From positions 1 to 64,000 of the forward strand of contig JBDLTI010000001.1 in NCBI GenBank assembly GCA_039805865.1: a DNA stretch of 64,000 nucleotides, written 5' to 3'. The notes below the pieces were generated by a model that saw only the letters and a program-made list of their open reading frames with translations, had not been told where the DNA came from and did no database searches. Both the position numbers and the translations under genes were made by a program. This document shows, piece by piece, positions 42,522 through 52,002 of this stretch (positions within the stretch are counted from its first letter, which is position 1; the number at the start of each line of letters is the position of its first letter). This stretch comes from Fluviibacter sp039805865. Lineage in GTDB: Bacteria; Pseudomonadota; Gammaproteobacteria; Burkholderiales; Rhodocyclaceae.

Positions 42522-43982
42522 ATGAGCGCTCAAAATCAACGCCTGATCGAGGCCCTCCGTGGTGCCCTTCCTTCCGCTAATGTGCTTTGGCAGAAGGAAG
42601 ATACTGCCCCCTACGAGTGTGATGGCCTGGCGGCTTATCGCACCCTGCCCTTAGCAGTTGCTTTGCCTGAAAACGAAGTGCAGGTTCAATCGGTATTAAA
42701 AGTATGTAATCAATTCGGCGTGCCGGTGGTCCCGCGTGGCGCGGGCACCGGCTTATCCGGCGGCGCCATGCCGATGGCCGAAGGCGTAGTTCTTTCAACG
42801 GCCAAGCTCAATAAAATTCTGGATGTAAACCCGCTCAGTCGTCGAGCGGTATTGCAGCCCGGCGTGCGCAATCTGGCGATCTCAGAAGCGGCCGCCCCCT
42901 ATGATTTATATTACGCTCCGGATCCATCAAGCCAGATTGCCTGTTCAATCGGCGGTAATGTGGCAGAAAACTCCGGTGGCGTGCATTGTCTGAAATACGG
43001 CCTCACCGTTAATAACGTCATCAAAGTCCGTGCGGTATTGATGGATGGCGAGGTTGTGGAATTCGGGACCGAAGCGCTGGATGCGCCCGGTCTCGACTTG
43101 CTGGGCGTCATGATTGGTAGCGAAGGGATGCTCGCTGTGGTGACCGAAGTCACCGTACGACTCATTCCGAAGCCACCTGCCGCGCGTGTGATCATGGCCA
43201 GCTTTGACGATATGACTAAAGCCGGTAATGCGGTGGCGGATGTGATTGCGGCAGGGTTGATTCCAGCCGGTCTGGAAATGATGGATAAGCCGGCGATACA
43301 TGCCGTTGAAGAATTTGTGCACGCGGGCTATGACTTGAATGCAGAAGCGATTCTGCTGTGCGAGTCCGATGGCACAGCAGAAGAAGTGGAAGAAGAAATC
43401 GCACGCATGAGCGCGGTGCTGCGCCAGTCAGGCGCAACGCGTATCCAGGTGTCGGAAAGTGAAGCCGAGCGCATGCGCTTCTGGAGCGGGCGTAAAAATG
43501 CCTTCCCGGCGGCGGGTCGCATCTCTCCAGATTATTACTGCATGGATGGCACGATTCCTAAAAAGCACATCGCAACCTTGCTCAACCAGATCAAGGAAAT
43601 GGAAGAGCGATATGCCTTGCGCTGCATGAACGTGTTTCATGCGGGCGATGGCAACATGCACCCGCTGATCCTATTTGATGGTTCGGACGAAGATCAATGG
43701 CACCGTGCCGAAGATTTTGGCAATGAAATTCTGGAAGCCTGCGTTGCCCTGGGCGGCACAGTGACCGGTGAGCATGGTGTGGGTATTGAAAAAATTAACA
43801 CCATGTGCGTGCAGTTTGAAGAGAAAGAGCGCGATGCCTTCTTTGGCGTTAAAGCTGCGTTTGATCCCGCCAAACTGCTGAATCCGGACAAGGTGATTCC
43901 AACGCTGCACCGTTGCGCCGAGTATGGCCGGATGCATGTGCATCGTGGCCAGATGCCGCATGCCGATCTTCCGCGCTTCTAA
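42522..43982 (+). CDS. glcD: Glycolate oxidase FAD-linked subunit GlcD
   Basis: The catalytic flavin subunit that oxidises glycolate to glyoxylate. The 486-residue product has the FAD-binding PCMH motif VVPRGAGTGLSGGAMPMAEG, GGNVAENSGGVHCLKYGLT and a C-terminal FAD-oxidase domain with NVFHAGDGNMHPLILFD and GTVTGEHGVGIEKI (conserved His residues). First intact gene of glcD-glcE-glcF. The start lies 6 bases after the stop of the permease remnant. Confidence 0.95.
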   Translation: MSAQNQRLIEALRGALPSANVLWQKEDTAPYECDGLAAYRTLPLAVALPENEVQVQSVLKVCNQFGVPVVPRGAGTGLSGGAMPMAEGVVLSTAKLNKILDVNPLSRRAVLQPGVRNLAISEAAAPYDLYYAPDPSSQIACSIGGNVAENSGGVHCLKYGLTVNNVIKVRAVLMDGEVVEFGTEALDAPGLDLLGVMIGSEGMLAVVTEVTVRLIPKPPAARVIMASFDDMTKAGNAVADVIAAGLIPAGLEMMDKPAIHAVEEFVHAGYDLNAEAILLCESDGTAEEVEEEIARMSAVLRQSGATRIQVSESEAERMRFWSGRKNAFPAAGRISPDYYCMDGTIPKKHIATLLNQIKEMEERYALRCMNVFHAGDGNMHPLILFDGSDEDQWHRAEDFGNEILEACVALGGTVTGEHGVGIEKINTMCVQFEEKERDAFFGVKAAFDPAKLLNPDKVIPTLHRCAEYGRMHVHRGQMPHADLPRF

Positions 43983-43999
43983 GCTGAAAAATAATTGCT

Positions 44000-45100
44000 A
44001 TGACTGATTTGACTCAGGAATTCGTCGCACAGATCCGCGAAGCGGCCGTAACAAAGCAACCCTTGAATATCGAAGGTTCGGGCAGCAAACGTTGGTATGG
44101 CAATCCGAGCAGTGCACAGCGCTCGCTAGCAACCAGCGGCCACCGCGGTATTGTTGATTATGATCCGGCGGAACTGGTGCTCACCGCCCGCTGTGGCTCG
44201 ACCCTGGCTGATATCGAAGCCACGCTGGCCGAACGCGGCCAGCTGCTGCCTTTCGAACCACCACGTTATGCACCGGAGTCCACACTGGGCGGTGCAATTG
44301 CCACTGCGCTGTCGGGACCGGGCCGTCCGTTTATAGGTGGCGTGCGCGATTTCGTGCTCGGTATGCACGTTATTGATGGCAAAGGGGATGTACTCAAGTT
44401 TGGCGGCCAGGTCATGAAGAATGTGGCGGGCTACGATGTATCGCGCCTCATGACAGGTTCGATGGGTGTACTCGGCCTGATCTCGCAAGTGTCGCTCAAG
44501 GTGCTGCCGTTTGCGCCGGCGCGTGCCACCTTACGCTTCGAGCTCTCGGAAGCGGCAGGCATTCAGCAAGTGAACCAATGGTCCGGCAAGCCCTTGCCGT
44601 TAACCGCCAGCGCCTGGGAAAACGGCGCGCTCTATATCCGTTTAAGCGGCGCACGTGCAGCCGTTGATTCGGCGATTCAGAGCATGGGCGGTGTGCAGCT
44701 GGATACCGGAACGGCAGATGCCTTCTGGGATAGCCTGCGCGATCAGACGTACAACTTCTTCTGCGATCCGAATGAAATGAACGCAGGGCAGACGTTATGG
44801 CGTCTGTCGCTACCGGCGATTGCGCCGGTAGTTGCTGCCGGGCAAGTGCCCGGGGCACATCATCAGCTCATCGAATGGGGTGGTGCACAACGCTGGCTAT
44901 GGAGTGATGCGCGCGCGGATGTGATCCGTGATGCTGCGCAAGCGCTGGGCGGCCATGCAGTTCGTTTTAATAATCAGCACGGCGCGGGCGAAACTTTTGC
45001 ACAACCCGCAGCTGCCCTAATGGCGCTTCATCGCCGCTTGAAGCAGACTTTCGATCCGCAGGGTATTTTTAACCCTGGCCGTCTGTATCAGGGTCTCTGA
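44000..45100 (+). CDS. glcE: Glycolate oxidase FAD-binding subunit GlcE
   Basis: Second flavin-binding subunit of glycolate oxidase. The 366-residue product is a shorter relative of GlcD, with IEGSGSKRWYG, LGGAIATALSGPGRPFIGGVRDFVLG and GQVMKNVAGYDVSRLMTGSMGVLG, and ends FDPQGIFNPGRLYQ. It lies 17 bases after glcD and 10 before glcF, in one operon. Confidence 0.95.
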   Translation: MTDLTQEFVAQIREAAVTKQPLNIEGSGSKRWYGNPSSAQRSLATSGHRGIVDYDPAELVLTARCGSTLADIEATLAERGQLLPFEPPRYAPESTLGGAIATALSGPGRPFIGGVRDFVLGMHVIDGKGDVLKFGGQVMKNVAGYDVSRLMTGSMGVLGLISQVSLKVLPFAPARATLRFELSEAAGIQQVNQWSGKPLPLTASAWENGALYIRLSGARAAVDSAIQSMGGVQLDTGTADAFWDSLRDQTYNFFCDPNEMNAGQTLWRLSLPAIAPVVAAGQVPGAHHQLIEWGGAQRWLWSDARADVIRDAAQALGGHAVRFNNQHGAGETFAQPAAALMALHRRLKQTFDPQGIFNPGRLYQGL

Positions 45101-45110
45101 GGTCGTTGCC

Positions 45111-46343
45111 ATGCAGATCAAGATTGTTCCCGAGTTCCAGAACGATGCCGACATCGGCGCGTTCAAGGCGATCGTTAACAAATGTGTGCACTGCGGTTTC
45201 TGTACCGCCACGTGCCCAACGTATCAGGTGCAGGGTGACGAGCTCGATGGCCCGCGCGGCCGCATCTACCTGATGAAAGAAATGGTAGAAGGCGCACCGG
45301 TGACAGCCAAAACCCAGAGCCATCTGGATCGCTGCCTCACCTGCCGCAACTGTGAATCCACCTGCCCATCGGGTGTGCGTTATGGCCGCCTGGTAGATAT
45401 TGGTCGTCGCTATGTCGATGAACGCGTCGTCCGTCCGTTGTCGCAACGCGTACAGCGCTGGTTGATGCGTGAGACTTTGAGCCGCCGTCATATTTTTGCG
45501 TTGCTTCTGGGGGCTGGTCGTTATGTGCGCCCGTTGCTGCCGGCGACGCTGAAGAAAAAAATCCAGCTGGCACCGGCTGCTGGCGAGTGGCCGCGTGCTA
45601 ACCATAAAACCAAAATGCTGCTGCATGTGGGTTGCGTGCAACCGGCCATGATGCCGAATGTCGATGCGGCAACCGCACGAGTATTCGACAAGCTGGGCAT
45701 CGAACTGATCATTGCGTCGGATGCCGAGTGCTGTGGCGCGATTCGCCAGCACCTGAATGATCATGACGGAGCCGAAGCCCAGATGAAGCGCAACATCGAT
45801 GCCTGGTGGCCGCATGTTGAAAATGGTCTCGATATCATTGTGATCAATGCGTCGGGCTGCGGTGTGATGATCAAAGACTATGCCGAAATTCTGGCGCACG
45901 ATCCGGCTTACGCCGATAAGGCCAAACGCATTTCGTGTATGGCAAAAGACGTGAGTGAAATTCTGCCTGACTACGCGGCACAGATTGGCATGCTGGCGCA
46001 AAGCAAGCGTCAGGGCGCAATCCCTGAGCGCGTAACCTATCACCCACCGTGTACGCTGCAGCATGGCCAGAAAATCCGTGGGCCGGTAGAAAGTTTGCTG
46101 GGCGGCTTAGGCGTGACTGTGCGCCTTTGTCAGGACAGCCATTTGTGCTGTGGCTCTGCCGGTACTTATGCCATTCTGCAACCGGCGCTTTCGCAAGAAT
46201 TGCTGAGCCGCAAGATTACAAGCATCCTCAAAACCGAGCCGCAGGAAATTGTTTCGGGTAACGTGGGTTGTATCAATCACTTGCAATCCGGCACCGATGT
46301 GCCAGTGCGCCACTGGGTGGAGCTGATTGACCGAATGATCTAA
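45111..46343 (+). CDS. glcF: Glycolate oxidase iron-sulfur subunit GlcF
   Basis: Transfers electrons from the flavin subunits to the membrane. The 410-residue product has two 4Fe-4S motifs (CVHCGFCTATCPTY and CLTCRNCESTCPSG) in the first 90 residues and two CCG-type domains (HVGCVQPAM with DAECCGAI; HPPCTLQH with HLCCGSAGTY). All expected Cys are intact. Last gene of the glc operon. Glyoxylate formed here could feed a tartronate-semialdehyde route through the GarR-like enzyme at 37569. Confidence 0.95.
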   Translation: MQIKIVPEFQNDADIGAFKAIVNKCVHCGFCTATCPTYQVQGDELDGPRGRIYLMKEMVEGAPVTAKTQSHLDRCLTCRNCESTCPSGVRYGRLVDIGRRYVDERVVRPLSQRVQRWLMRETLSRRHIFALLLGAGRYVRPLLPATLKKKIQLAPAAGEWPRANHKTKMLLHVGCVQPAMMPNVDAATARVFDKLGIELIIASDAECCGAIRQHLNDHDGAEAQMKRNIDAWWPHVENGLDIIVINASGCGVMIKDYAEILAHDPAYADKAKRISCMAKDVSEILPDYAAQIGMLAQSKRQGAIPERVTYHPPCTLQHGQKIRGPVESLLGGLGVTVRLCQDSHLCCGSAGTYAILQPALSQELLSRKITSILKTEPQEIVSGNVGCINHLQSGTDVPVRHWVELIDRMI

Positions 46344-46421
46344 ACAGAGTGGTGAGGGTGGCTATCGGCTAAGTTCTTGAGATAATGCAGGCATTGTTTC
46401 AAAAACCGAAGAAAGTTTCCC

Positions 46422-47060
46422 ATGTCGACACTCAGCCACGATTTCATCCGATTCTCTTTAGATCAGAACGTCCTGCGTTTTGGTGAATTCAAAACCAAGG
46501 CTGGCCGCCTGTCGCCGTACTTCTTTAATTCTGGCCTGTTCCAGGATGGTGCGGCATTGACCAAACTCTCCGAGTTTTACGCCGGCCGTTTACTGGAATC
46601 CGGTTTGCAGTTCGACATGTTATTCGGACCAGCCTACAAAGGCATTCCACTGGTTGCCGCCATCTCGGTTATTCTGGCGCAGCAGGGGCATAATTTTCCG
46701 TATGCGTTCAACCGCAAAGAAGCCAAAGACCATGGCGAAGGCGGTACGATTGTGGGCGCACCGCTCAAGGGTCGTGTGCTGATTGTTGACGATGTCATCT
46801 CGGCCGGTACGTCGGTACGAGAATCCGTTGAGCTGATCCGTAACCAGGGTGCCACACCGGCGGGTGTGCTTATTGCACTGGATCGTATGGAACGTGGCAC
46901 GGGTGCACTGTCAGCGGTGCAGGAAGTGTCTGCGTCCTATGGCATTCCGGTGATTGCTATCGCCAACCTGGGTGATCTGCTCGACTTCCTGAAAGACAAT
47001 GCGGATCTGGCCAGCCACCGCCCCGCTGTGGCGGCCTATCGTGAGCAGTACGGCGTCTAG
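46422..47060 (+). CDS. pyrE: Orotate phosphoribosyltransferase
   Basis: Adds ribose phosphate to orotate in pyrimidine synthesis. The 212-residue product has FNSGLFQDG, GPAYKGIPL, the FNRKEAKDHGEGG catalytic loop and the PRPP-binding motif VLIVDDVISAGTSVRESVEL. A GATAAT at about 46381 may be the -10. The cysteine-rich gene follows after 15 bases. Confidence 0.96.
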   Translation: MSTLSHDFIRFSLDQNVLRFGEFKTKAGRLSPYFFNSGLFQDGAALTKLSEFYAGRLLESGLQFDMLFGPAYKGIPLVAAISVILAQQGHNFPYAFNRKEAKDHGEGGTIVGAPLKGRVLIVDDVISAGTSVRESVELIRNQGATPAGVLIALDRMERGTGALSAVQEVSASYGIPVIAIANLGDLLDFLKDNADLASHRPAVAAYREQYGV

Positions 47061-47075
47061 GACTGCTTACCTACC

Positions 47076-47276
47076 ATGACCATCGACGAAAAACAGTGCC
47101 CGCTTTGTAGTGGCAACAATGCTTGCGGTGCGCACGATGGCGTCCCTTGCTGGTGCTGTAGTGTTGGTATTCCGAAGGGTTTGCTCGACTTGGTGCCGTC
47201 AGATCAGCGCATGAGGGTCTGTATATGCCAGACATGCATCACCCGCTTTCAGCAAGGTCAGCAGACCGGGCTGTAA
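47076..47276 (+). CDS. Cysteine-rich CWC-family small protein
   Basis: A 66-residue protein with ten Cys arranged CPLCSGNNACG, PCWCCSV and CICQTCITRF, a pattern that suggests a small zinc-binding protein. It matches the cysteine-rich CWC family (CPLC ... CWC ... IPKGLLDLVP ... CICQ-C). Function unknown. It is 15 bases after pyrE and probably on the same transcript; the next gene is convergent. Confidence 0.85.
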   Translation: MTIDEKQCPLCSGNNACGAHDGVPCWCCSVGIPKGLLDLVPSDQRMRVCICQTCITRFQQGQQTGL

Positions 47277-47300
47277 TAGCGCCCACCCATAAACACCCAA

Positions 47301-48227
47301 TTAAGTCTCAGAGTATTTTAACGGGGTGACCAATGCTTCCTGCAGAAAATCGACGAAGACTCTGATCTTGGGCGGTAGATGAACCTGTGGGTGCCAGATT
47401 GCGAATGCCGTTTGGGCAAATGATCCCACAGGGCGCCATTCAGGCAGAACCTGTTTGAGTTTGCCGCTGTGTAGCTCTTGAGCAACCGCATACCGTGCCA
47501 CTAAACCAATGCCTGTGCCAGCAAGCATTAGGTCACGAATAACCTCGCTACTGTTAACGACTACGTTGCCTGAAACCTTCACGGTTTCTTTGGCCGCTTC
47601 GTTCTGAAAAGTCCATTCATTGCTCAGGCCTTGGTAACCATAGGAAAGACAGTTCAGATGCATCAGATCATTCGGCGTTTTAATCGGCTTGCCTTTCAGG
47701 TAGCGAGGCGCGGCACACAGCACATAGTCAATGTGCATCAACGGCTTGGCAACCAGCAGCTCCGGCGGAGCGTCCGTGAGGCGTATGGCCAGATCAAACC
47801 CCTCCTCGGCAAGGTCAACGATTCGGTCAAGGAGCACCAGCTGTACTTTGATGTCGGGATAGGCGCGCAGAAATGCTGGCAGCAATGGCGTTAGACATAA
47901 CCGGCCAAACGCAACAGAGGTCGTGAGCTTAATCAATCCGCTGGGTGATTCGTTGAGATTGGCAACGTGATTTCTGGCATCCTCAAGCAGCGCAATGGAT
48001 TGCGTAGCACGTAGATGGATCGCGTTACCAGCTTCGGTCATGGACAGCACACGTGTGCTTCTTTGCAGCAGGCGAACGCCCAGGTTTCGTTCCAGGCGAC
48101 CAACCCGTTTGCTGATGGCCGATTTCGACAATCCGAGATGCCTTGCGGCCCCCGAAAAACTACCGTGATCGACAACGGCCGTAAAAACAGCGATGTCTTC
48201 AATTTGCTCAAGCAATGATTTATCCAT
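47301..48227 (-). CDS. LysR-family transcriptional regulator
   Basis: A 308-residue regulator. The N-terminal HTH is clear (FTAVVDHGSFSGAARHLGLSKSAISKRVGRLERNLGVRLLQRSTR), followed by an effector domain. The sequence is closest in style to the DsdA/AaeR-type LysR group with the LIKLTTSVAFGRLCLTPLLPAFL block. AGGAAA precedes the ATG. It is divergent from the tautomerase gene, the usual arrangement for a LysR regulator and its target. Confidence 0.9.
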   Translation of the reverse strand: MDKSLLEQIEDIAVFTAVVDHGSFSGAARHLGLSKSAISKRVGRLERNLGVRLLQRSTRVLSMTEAGNAIHLRATQSIALLEDARNHVANLNESPSGLIKLTTSVAFGRLCLTPLLPAFLRAYPDIKVQLVLLDRIVDLAEEGFDLAIRLTDAPPELLVAKPLMHIDYVLCAAPRYLKGKPIKTPNDLMHLNCLSYGYQGLSNEWTFQNEAAKETVKVSGNVVVNSSEVIRDLMLAGTGIGLVARYAVAQELHSGKLKQVLPEWRPVGSFAQTAFAIWHPQVHLPPKIRVFVDFLQEALVTPLKYSET

Positions 48228-48244
48228 CGTTGTTTCCTATGGGG

Positions 48245-48257
48245 CAACAATATGTTG
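48245..48257. promoter_or_regulatory. Candidate LysR operator
   Basis: CAACAATATGTTG has 5-base arms (CAACA/TGTTG) and lies 18 bases before the LysR start in the 101-base divergent region. The symmetry and position fit LysR autoregulation; the assignment is inference. Confidence 0.4.
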
Positions 48258-48328
48258 ATCTATTTGCTCATTGTATCCGTTTGAAATGATTGCAAGAATG
48301 CCTTCACGCCAACCAAACGGAGCAGACC

Positions 48329-48730
48329 ATGCCTTTTATAAGAATTTCACTTGCGGGCACTCCGCCGACCCAGACGCAGTTGCATCAACTCCAGGTGCAG
48401 ACCACAAAGCTGATGGCAGAGATTCTGGGCAAGCGCCCGGAAGTGACGGTGGTGGCCGTCGAGTCGATGGCATCAAAGAATTGGTCGGTGGGTGGCCAAG
48501 CGGTTTCCGAGGTAAATAGCCTGGCACAGATGGAAGCAGTCATTACCGCAGGAACGAATACGGAGGCAGAGAAATCAGCATTTATTGATGCCGCCTATCA
48601 GATGCTTTGTTCGATTCTGAATGCCGAGCTATCGCCACTTTATGTGCTGATCATTGAAGTAGATGCAGCGAACTGGGGATATGACGGCAAAACACAGGCA
48701 TTTAGAAAACAAGCTACATTGGCACCGTAA
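48329..48730 (+). CDS. Tautomerase-superfamily protein
   Basis: A 133-residue protein. The start MPFIRISLAG at 48329 exposes Pro after Met removal, the catalytic base of 4-oxalocrotonate tautomerase and MIF-like enzymes, and has GGAG 9 bases upstream. The chain is about twice the length of a 4-OT monomer, so it has two beta-alpha-beta units as in the longer members (IRISLAG ... VESMASKNWSVGGQ ... SPLYVLIIEVDAANWGYDGKT). The substrate is unknown. Probably controlled by the divergent LysR protein. Confidence 0.8.
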   Translation: MPFIRISLAGTPPTQTQLHQLQVQTTKLMAEILGKRPEVTVVAVESMASKNWSVGGQAVSEVNSLAQMEAVITAGTNTEAEKSAFIDAAYQMLCSILNAELSPLYVLIIEVDAANWGYDGKTQAFRKQATLAP

Positions 48731-48734
48731 ATGA

Positions 48735-48765
48735 AAAAGGACCGCCCAATTGAGCGGCCCTTATG
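48735..48765. terminator. Bidirectional terminator between tautomerase and gatB
   Basis: A hairpin built from AAGGACCGCCCAATTG and its near complement, with five A before it, so it ends in T5 on the minus strand. It ends the gat transcript and may also end the tautomerase transcript. Confidence 0.75.
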
Positions 48766-48786
48766 CCTGGATGCAACGACTGGGGA

Positions 48787-50229
48787 TTAGCCCAGCTTCT
48801 TCTTCAGCAGATCATTCACCTGTTGCGGGTTGGCTTTGCCCTTAGCGGCCTTCATGATCTGGCCGACCAGCGCATTGAGTGCCTTCTCTTTGCCGGCTTT
48901 GAACTCGGCTACGTTGCCCGGGTTAGCGGCGATGACTTCGTCGACCAGTGCTTCAATGGCGCCGGTGTCGGTGATCTGCTTCAGGCCTTGTGCTTCGATG
49001 ATCTCATCGGCGCTCTTGCCCTGACCTTGCCACAGCGCGTCGAACACTTTTTTGGCAATGGCGTTGGAAATGGTCTGGTCGGCAATACGGGCGATGAGGC
49101 CGCCCAGTTGTTCCGGGTTCACCGGCGCGGCTTCGATGTCGAGGCCTTCACGGTTGAGGCGGGCTGACAGTTCACCCATGATCCAGTTAGCAGCAACTTT
49201 GGCTTGTGCGTTGCCGGCAACCTTGAGGGTGCCTTCGTAGTAACGGGCGATCTCCAGTGAGGCGGTTACGGCGGCGGCATCATAAGCCGAGAGCCCCAGC
49301 GTCTGGAAGCGTTCGCGCATGGCTTGCGGCAGCTCCGGCATTTCGCCGCGCACACGATCGATCCATTCATCGCTAATGGCAACAGGCAAGAGATCCGGGT
49401 CCGGGAAGTAGCGATAATCCATCGCGTCTTCTTTGGTGCGCATGGCGCGCGTTTCGCCGGTGTCTGGGTCGAACTGCACGGTCGCTTGCTGAATGGCGCG
49501 ACCTTCTTCCAGTTCATTAATTTGCCATTGGACTTCAAAGTCGATGGCCTGCTGCATGAAGCGGAAGGAGTTGAGGTTTTTAATTTCGCGGCGGGTGCCG
49601 AATGGCTGGCCCGGTTTGCGTACCGAGACGTTGGCGTCACAGCGGAAGGAACCTTCCTGCATGTTGCCATCACAAATGCCGATCCAGCGCACCAGGCTGT
49701 GCAGGGCTCGGGCGTAAGCAACCGCCTCGGCCGATGAACGCATTTCCGGTTCGGTCACAATTTCCAGCAGCGGGGTGCCGGCGCGATTGAGGTCCACACC
49801 GGTGCGGCCGTGAAAGTCTTCATGCAGTGATTTGCCGGCATCTTCTTCCATGTGCGCCCGTGTCAGGTTAACAACCTTTTCAACAGCGTCATCACCTTGG
49901 CCGAGTTGTAGCACGATCTGGCCACCCACCACGACGGGGTTTTCAAATTGGCTGATCTGGTAACCCTTCGGCAGATCCGGGTAGAAGTAATTCTTACGGG
50001 CAAAGATGGAGTGCTGATCGATCTTGGCACCCACGGCCAGGCCAAAGCGAATAGCACAGCCAACGGCTTCGCGATTCACTACGGGCAACACGCCCGGCAT
50101 GGCCAGGTCGATCAGGCTGGTTTGCACATTCGGCTCGGCGCCGAAGGCAGTGGCGGCCCCCGAAAAGATCTTCGATTGGGTGGCGAGTTGGGCATGCGTT
50201 TCGATGCCGATGACAACTTCCCAGGTCAT
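48787..50229 (-). CDS. gatB: Asp-tRNA(Asn)/Glu-tRNA(Gln) amidotransferase subunit B
   Basis: Binds the misacylated tRNA and activates its Glu or Asp for amidation. The 480-residue product starts MTWEVVIGIETHAQL, the family N-terminus, and has RKNYFYPDLPKGYQISQFE, HMEEDAGKSLHE and the tail domain with a PQQVNDLLKKKLG end. The start at 50229 is preferred over longer frames by homology, though its ribosome-binding site is weak; it lies 28 bases after gatA. Last gene of gatC-gatA-gatB. Confidence 0.96.
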   Translation of the reverse strand: MTWEVVIGIETHAQLATQSKIFSGAATAFGAEPNVQTSLIDLAMPGVLPVVNREAVGCAIRFGLAVGAKIDQHSIFARKNYFYPDLPKGYQISQFENPVVVGGQIVLQLGQGDDAVEKVVNLTRAHMEEDAGKSLHEDFHGRTGVDLNRAGTPLLEIVTEPEMRSSAEAVAYARALHSLVRWIGICDGNMQEGSFRCDANVSVRKPGQPFGTRREIKNLNSFRFMQQAIDFEVQWQINELEEGRAIQQATVQFDPDTGETRAMRTKEDAMDYRYFPDPDLLPVAISDEWIDRVRGEMPELPQAMRERFQTLGLSAYDAAAVTASLEIARYYEGTLKVAGNAQAKVAANWIMGELSARLNREGLDIEAAPVNPEQLGGLIARIADQTISNAIAKKVFDALWQGQGKSADEIIEAQGLKQITDTGAIEALVDEVIAANPGNVAEFKAGKEKALNALVGQIMKAAKGKANPQQVNDLLKKKLG

Positions 50230-50257
50230 AGTGGGCTCTCTGGTCTTGATACGTGAA

Positions 50258-51712
50258 TCAGGCGAAGGCGGCTGGCGTGCGACGATGCCAGTCGGTGACT
50301 TGCTGATATTGGTGTGCAACGTTCAACAGGCGATGTTCGCTGAAGTACGGGCCAATCAGTTGCATGCCGGTAGGCAGGCCGTTGATTTCGCCACAGGGGT
50401 GCGACAGCGCCGGGATACCGGCCAGGTTAACGCCGATGGTGTAGATGTCAGATAGATACATCTGCACCGGGTCGGCAGACTTCTCGCCGAACTTGAAGGC
50501 GGCGCCCGGTGTCGTGGGGCTGGCGATAACATCGCAGTGCTTGAAGGCGGCGTCGAAATCGCTGGCGATCAGACGGCGAATACGTTGTGCCTGCAGGTAG
50601 TAGGCATCGTAGTAGCCGTGCGATAGCACGTAGGTGCCAATCAGTATGCGGCGTTTTACTTCTTCGCCAAAACCCTGTGCCCGTGATTTGGCGTACATAT
50701 CGTTGAGGTCGCTGTACTCGGGTGCGCGATAGCCGTAACGAACGCCATCAAAGCGCGACAGATTCGAGCTGGCTTCGGCCGGGGCGATCACGTAATAGGC
50801 AGAGACGGATTGGCTAATTGATGGCAGCGAAACTTCCACGGTTTCGGCACCCAGTTTGCGGTATTCGGCCAGCGCGGTTTCGATGGCGGCCATAGTGGCA
50901 GCATCGCCGTCGGCACCAAAGAACTCTTTCGGCAGACCGATGCGCAAGCCCTTGAGTGGTTGCTCAAGTGAGCGGGTGTAGTCCTCGTTCTCACGCTCCA
51001 GGCTGGTGGAATCCTTCGCATCAAAACCGGCGAAGGCATTCAGTAACAGGCCGCAGTCTTCAGCCGAGGCGGCCATGGGGCCAGCCTGATCCAGCGATGA
51101 GGCAAAGGCGATCATGCCCCAGCGCGAGACGGTGCCATACGACGGCTTCAAACCGGTGAGACCACACAGCGCAGCCGGTTGGCGGATCGAGCCGCCGGTA
51201 TCGGTACCGGTGGCGGCGGGTGCCAGGCGTGCAGCTACCGCAGCGGCCGAGCCACCCGATGAGCCACCGGGAACACGATCAGTATCCCAGGGGTTAAGTA
51301 CCGGGCCGTAATACGAGGTTTCGTTGGAGGAGCCCATGGCAAATTCATCCATGTTCACCTTGCCCAGCGGCACCAAGCCGGCCTGATTACAACGTTCGAT
51401 GACCGTGGCGTTGTAAGGGGCGATAAAGTTTTCCAGCATGCGCGAGCCACAGGTGGTGCGCCAGCCGTCCTGACAGAAGATGTCTTTGTGGGCGATTGGC
51501 ACGCCGGTGAGCTGGCCCGCATTGCCACCAGCACGCGCGGCATCGGCGGCTTTGGCCGCAGCGCGGGATTTTTCTTCGTCAACGGTGACAAAGGCATTAA
51601 TTAGCGGGTTGTGCTGGGCGATGCGACCGAGAAAAAGGTCGGTGAGCTCCAGGCTGGAAACCTGCTTGGCGGCCAGTGCGGCGCTCAGTTCTTTAAGGCT
51701 GCGATGAATCAT
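50258..51712 (-). CDS. gatA: Amidotransferase subunit A
   Basis: The amidase that frees ammonia from glutamine for the GatB reaction. The 484-residue product has the amidase-signature triad regions: Lys in GVPIAHKDIF, and Ser residues in VPGGSSGGSAAAVAARLAP and GTDTGGSIRQPAALCG. Its start overlaps the gatC stop by 4 bases (ATGA), so the two are translationally coupled. Confidence 0.97.
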   Translation of the reverse strand: MIHRSLKELSAALAAKQVSSLELTDLFLGRIAQHNPLINAFVTVDEEKSRAAAKAADAARAGGNAGQLTGVPIAHKDIFCQDGWRTTCGSRMLENFIAPYNATVIERCNQAGLVPLGKVNMDEFAMGSSNETSYYGPVLNPWDTDRVPGGSSGGSAAAVAARLAPAATGTDTGGSIRQPAALCGLTGLKPSYGTVSRWGMIAFASSLDQAGPMAASAEDCGLLLNAFAGFDAKDSTSLERENEDYTRSLEQPLKGLRIGLPKEFFGADGDAATMAAIETALAEYRKLGAETVEVSLPSISQSVSAYYVIAPAEASSNLSRFDGVRYGYRAPEYSDLNDMYAKSRAQGFGEEVKRRILIGTYVLSHGYYDAYYLQAQRIRRLIASDFDAAFKHCDVIASPTTPGAAFKFGEKSADPVQMYLSDIYTIGVNLAGIPALSHPCGEINGLPTGMQLIGPYFSEHRLLNVAHQYQQVTDWHRRTPAAFA

Positions 51713-52002
51713 TCGATCACCTTTGGTACCAGGAATAGGCCGGCCTCGGCTTCCGGCGCCAGCGCAAGACAGCGGTCGCGCTGCTCGAGGCTGCCTTCGG
51801 TCACGGCATCGGTACGCAGGCGTTGCGCCACGTTGCAGGCGTGGGCCATGGGGGCAATGCCTTCGGTATTGACCTGGCGCAGCTCGGCGATCATGCCGAA
51901 AATGTTGTCTAGATGGCCTAAAGTGGCCGAGACCTGCTCGTTATCGAGCTCGATTCTGGCCAGTTTGGCCAGTCTTTGTACGTCTTGAGGGGTAAAAGCC
52001 AT
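51709..52002 (-). CDS. gatC: Amidotransferase subunit C
   Basis: A small 97-residue subunit that stabilises GatA-GatB. It has the helical start FTPQDVQRLAKLARIELD and the extended NTEGIAPMAHACN region characteristic of GatC. First gene of the gat operon and divergent from mreB across 242 bases. Confidence 0.95.
   Translation of the reverse strand: MAFTPQDVQRLAKLARIELDNEQVSATLGHLDNIFGMIAELRQVNTEGIAPMAHACNVAQRLRTDAVTEGSLEQRDRCLALAPEAEAGLFLVPKVIE

Noticed and set aside
45069..46064. A 331-codon frame opposite glcF
   Set aside because: Shadow of glcF codon bias; GlcF has all its Cys motifs on the plus strand.
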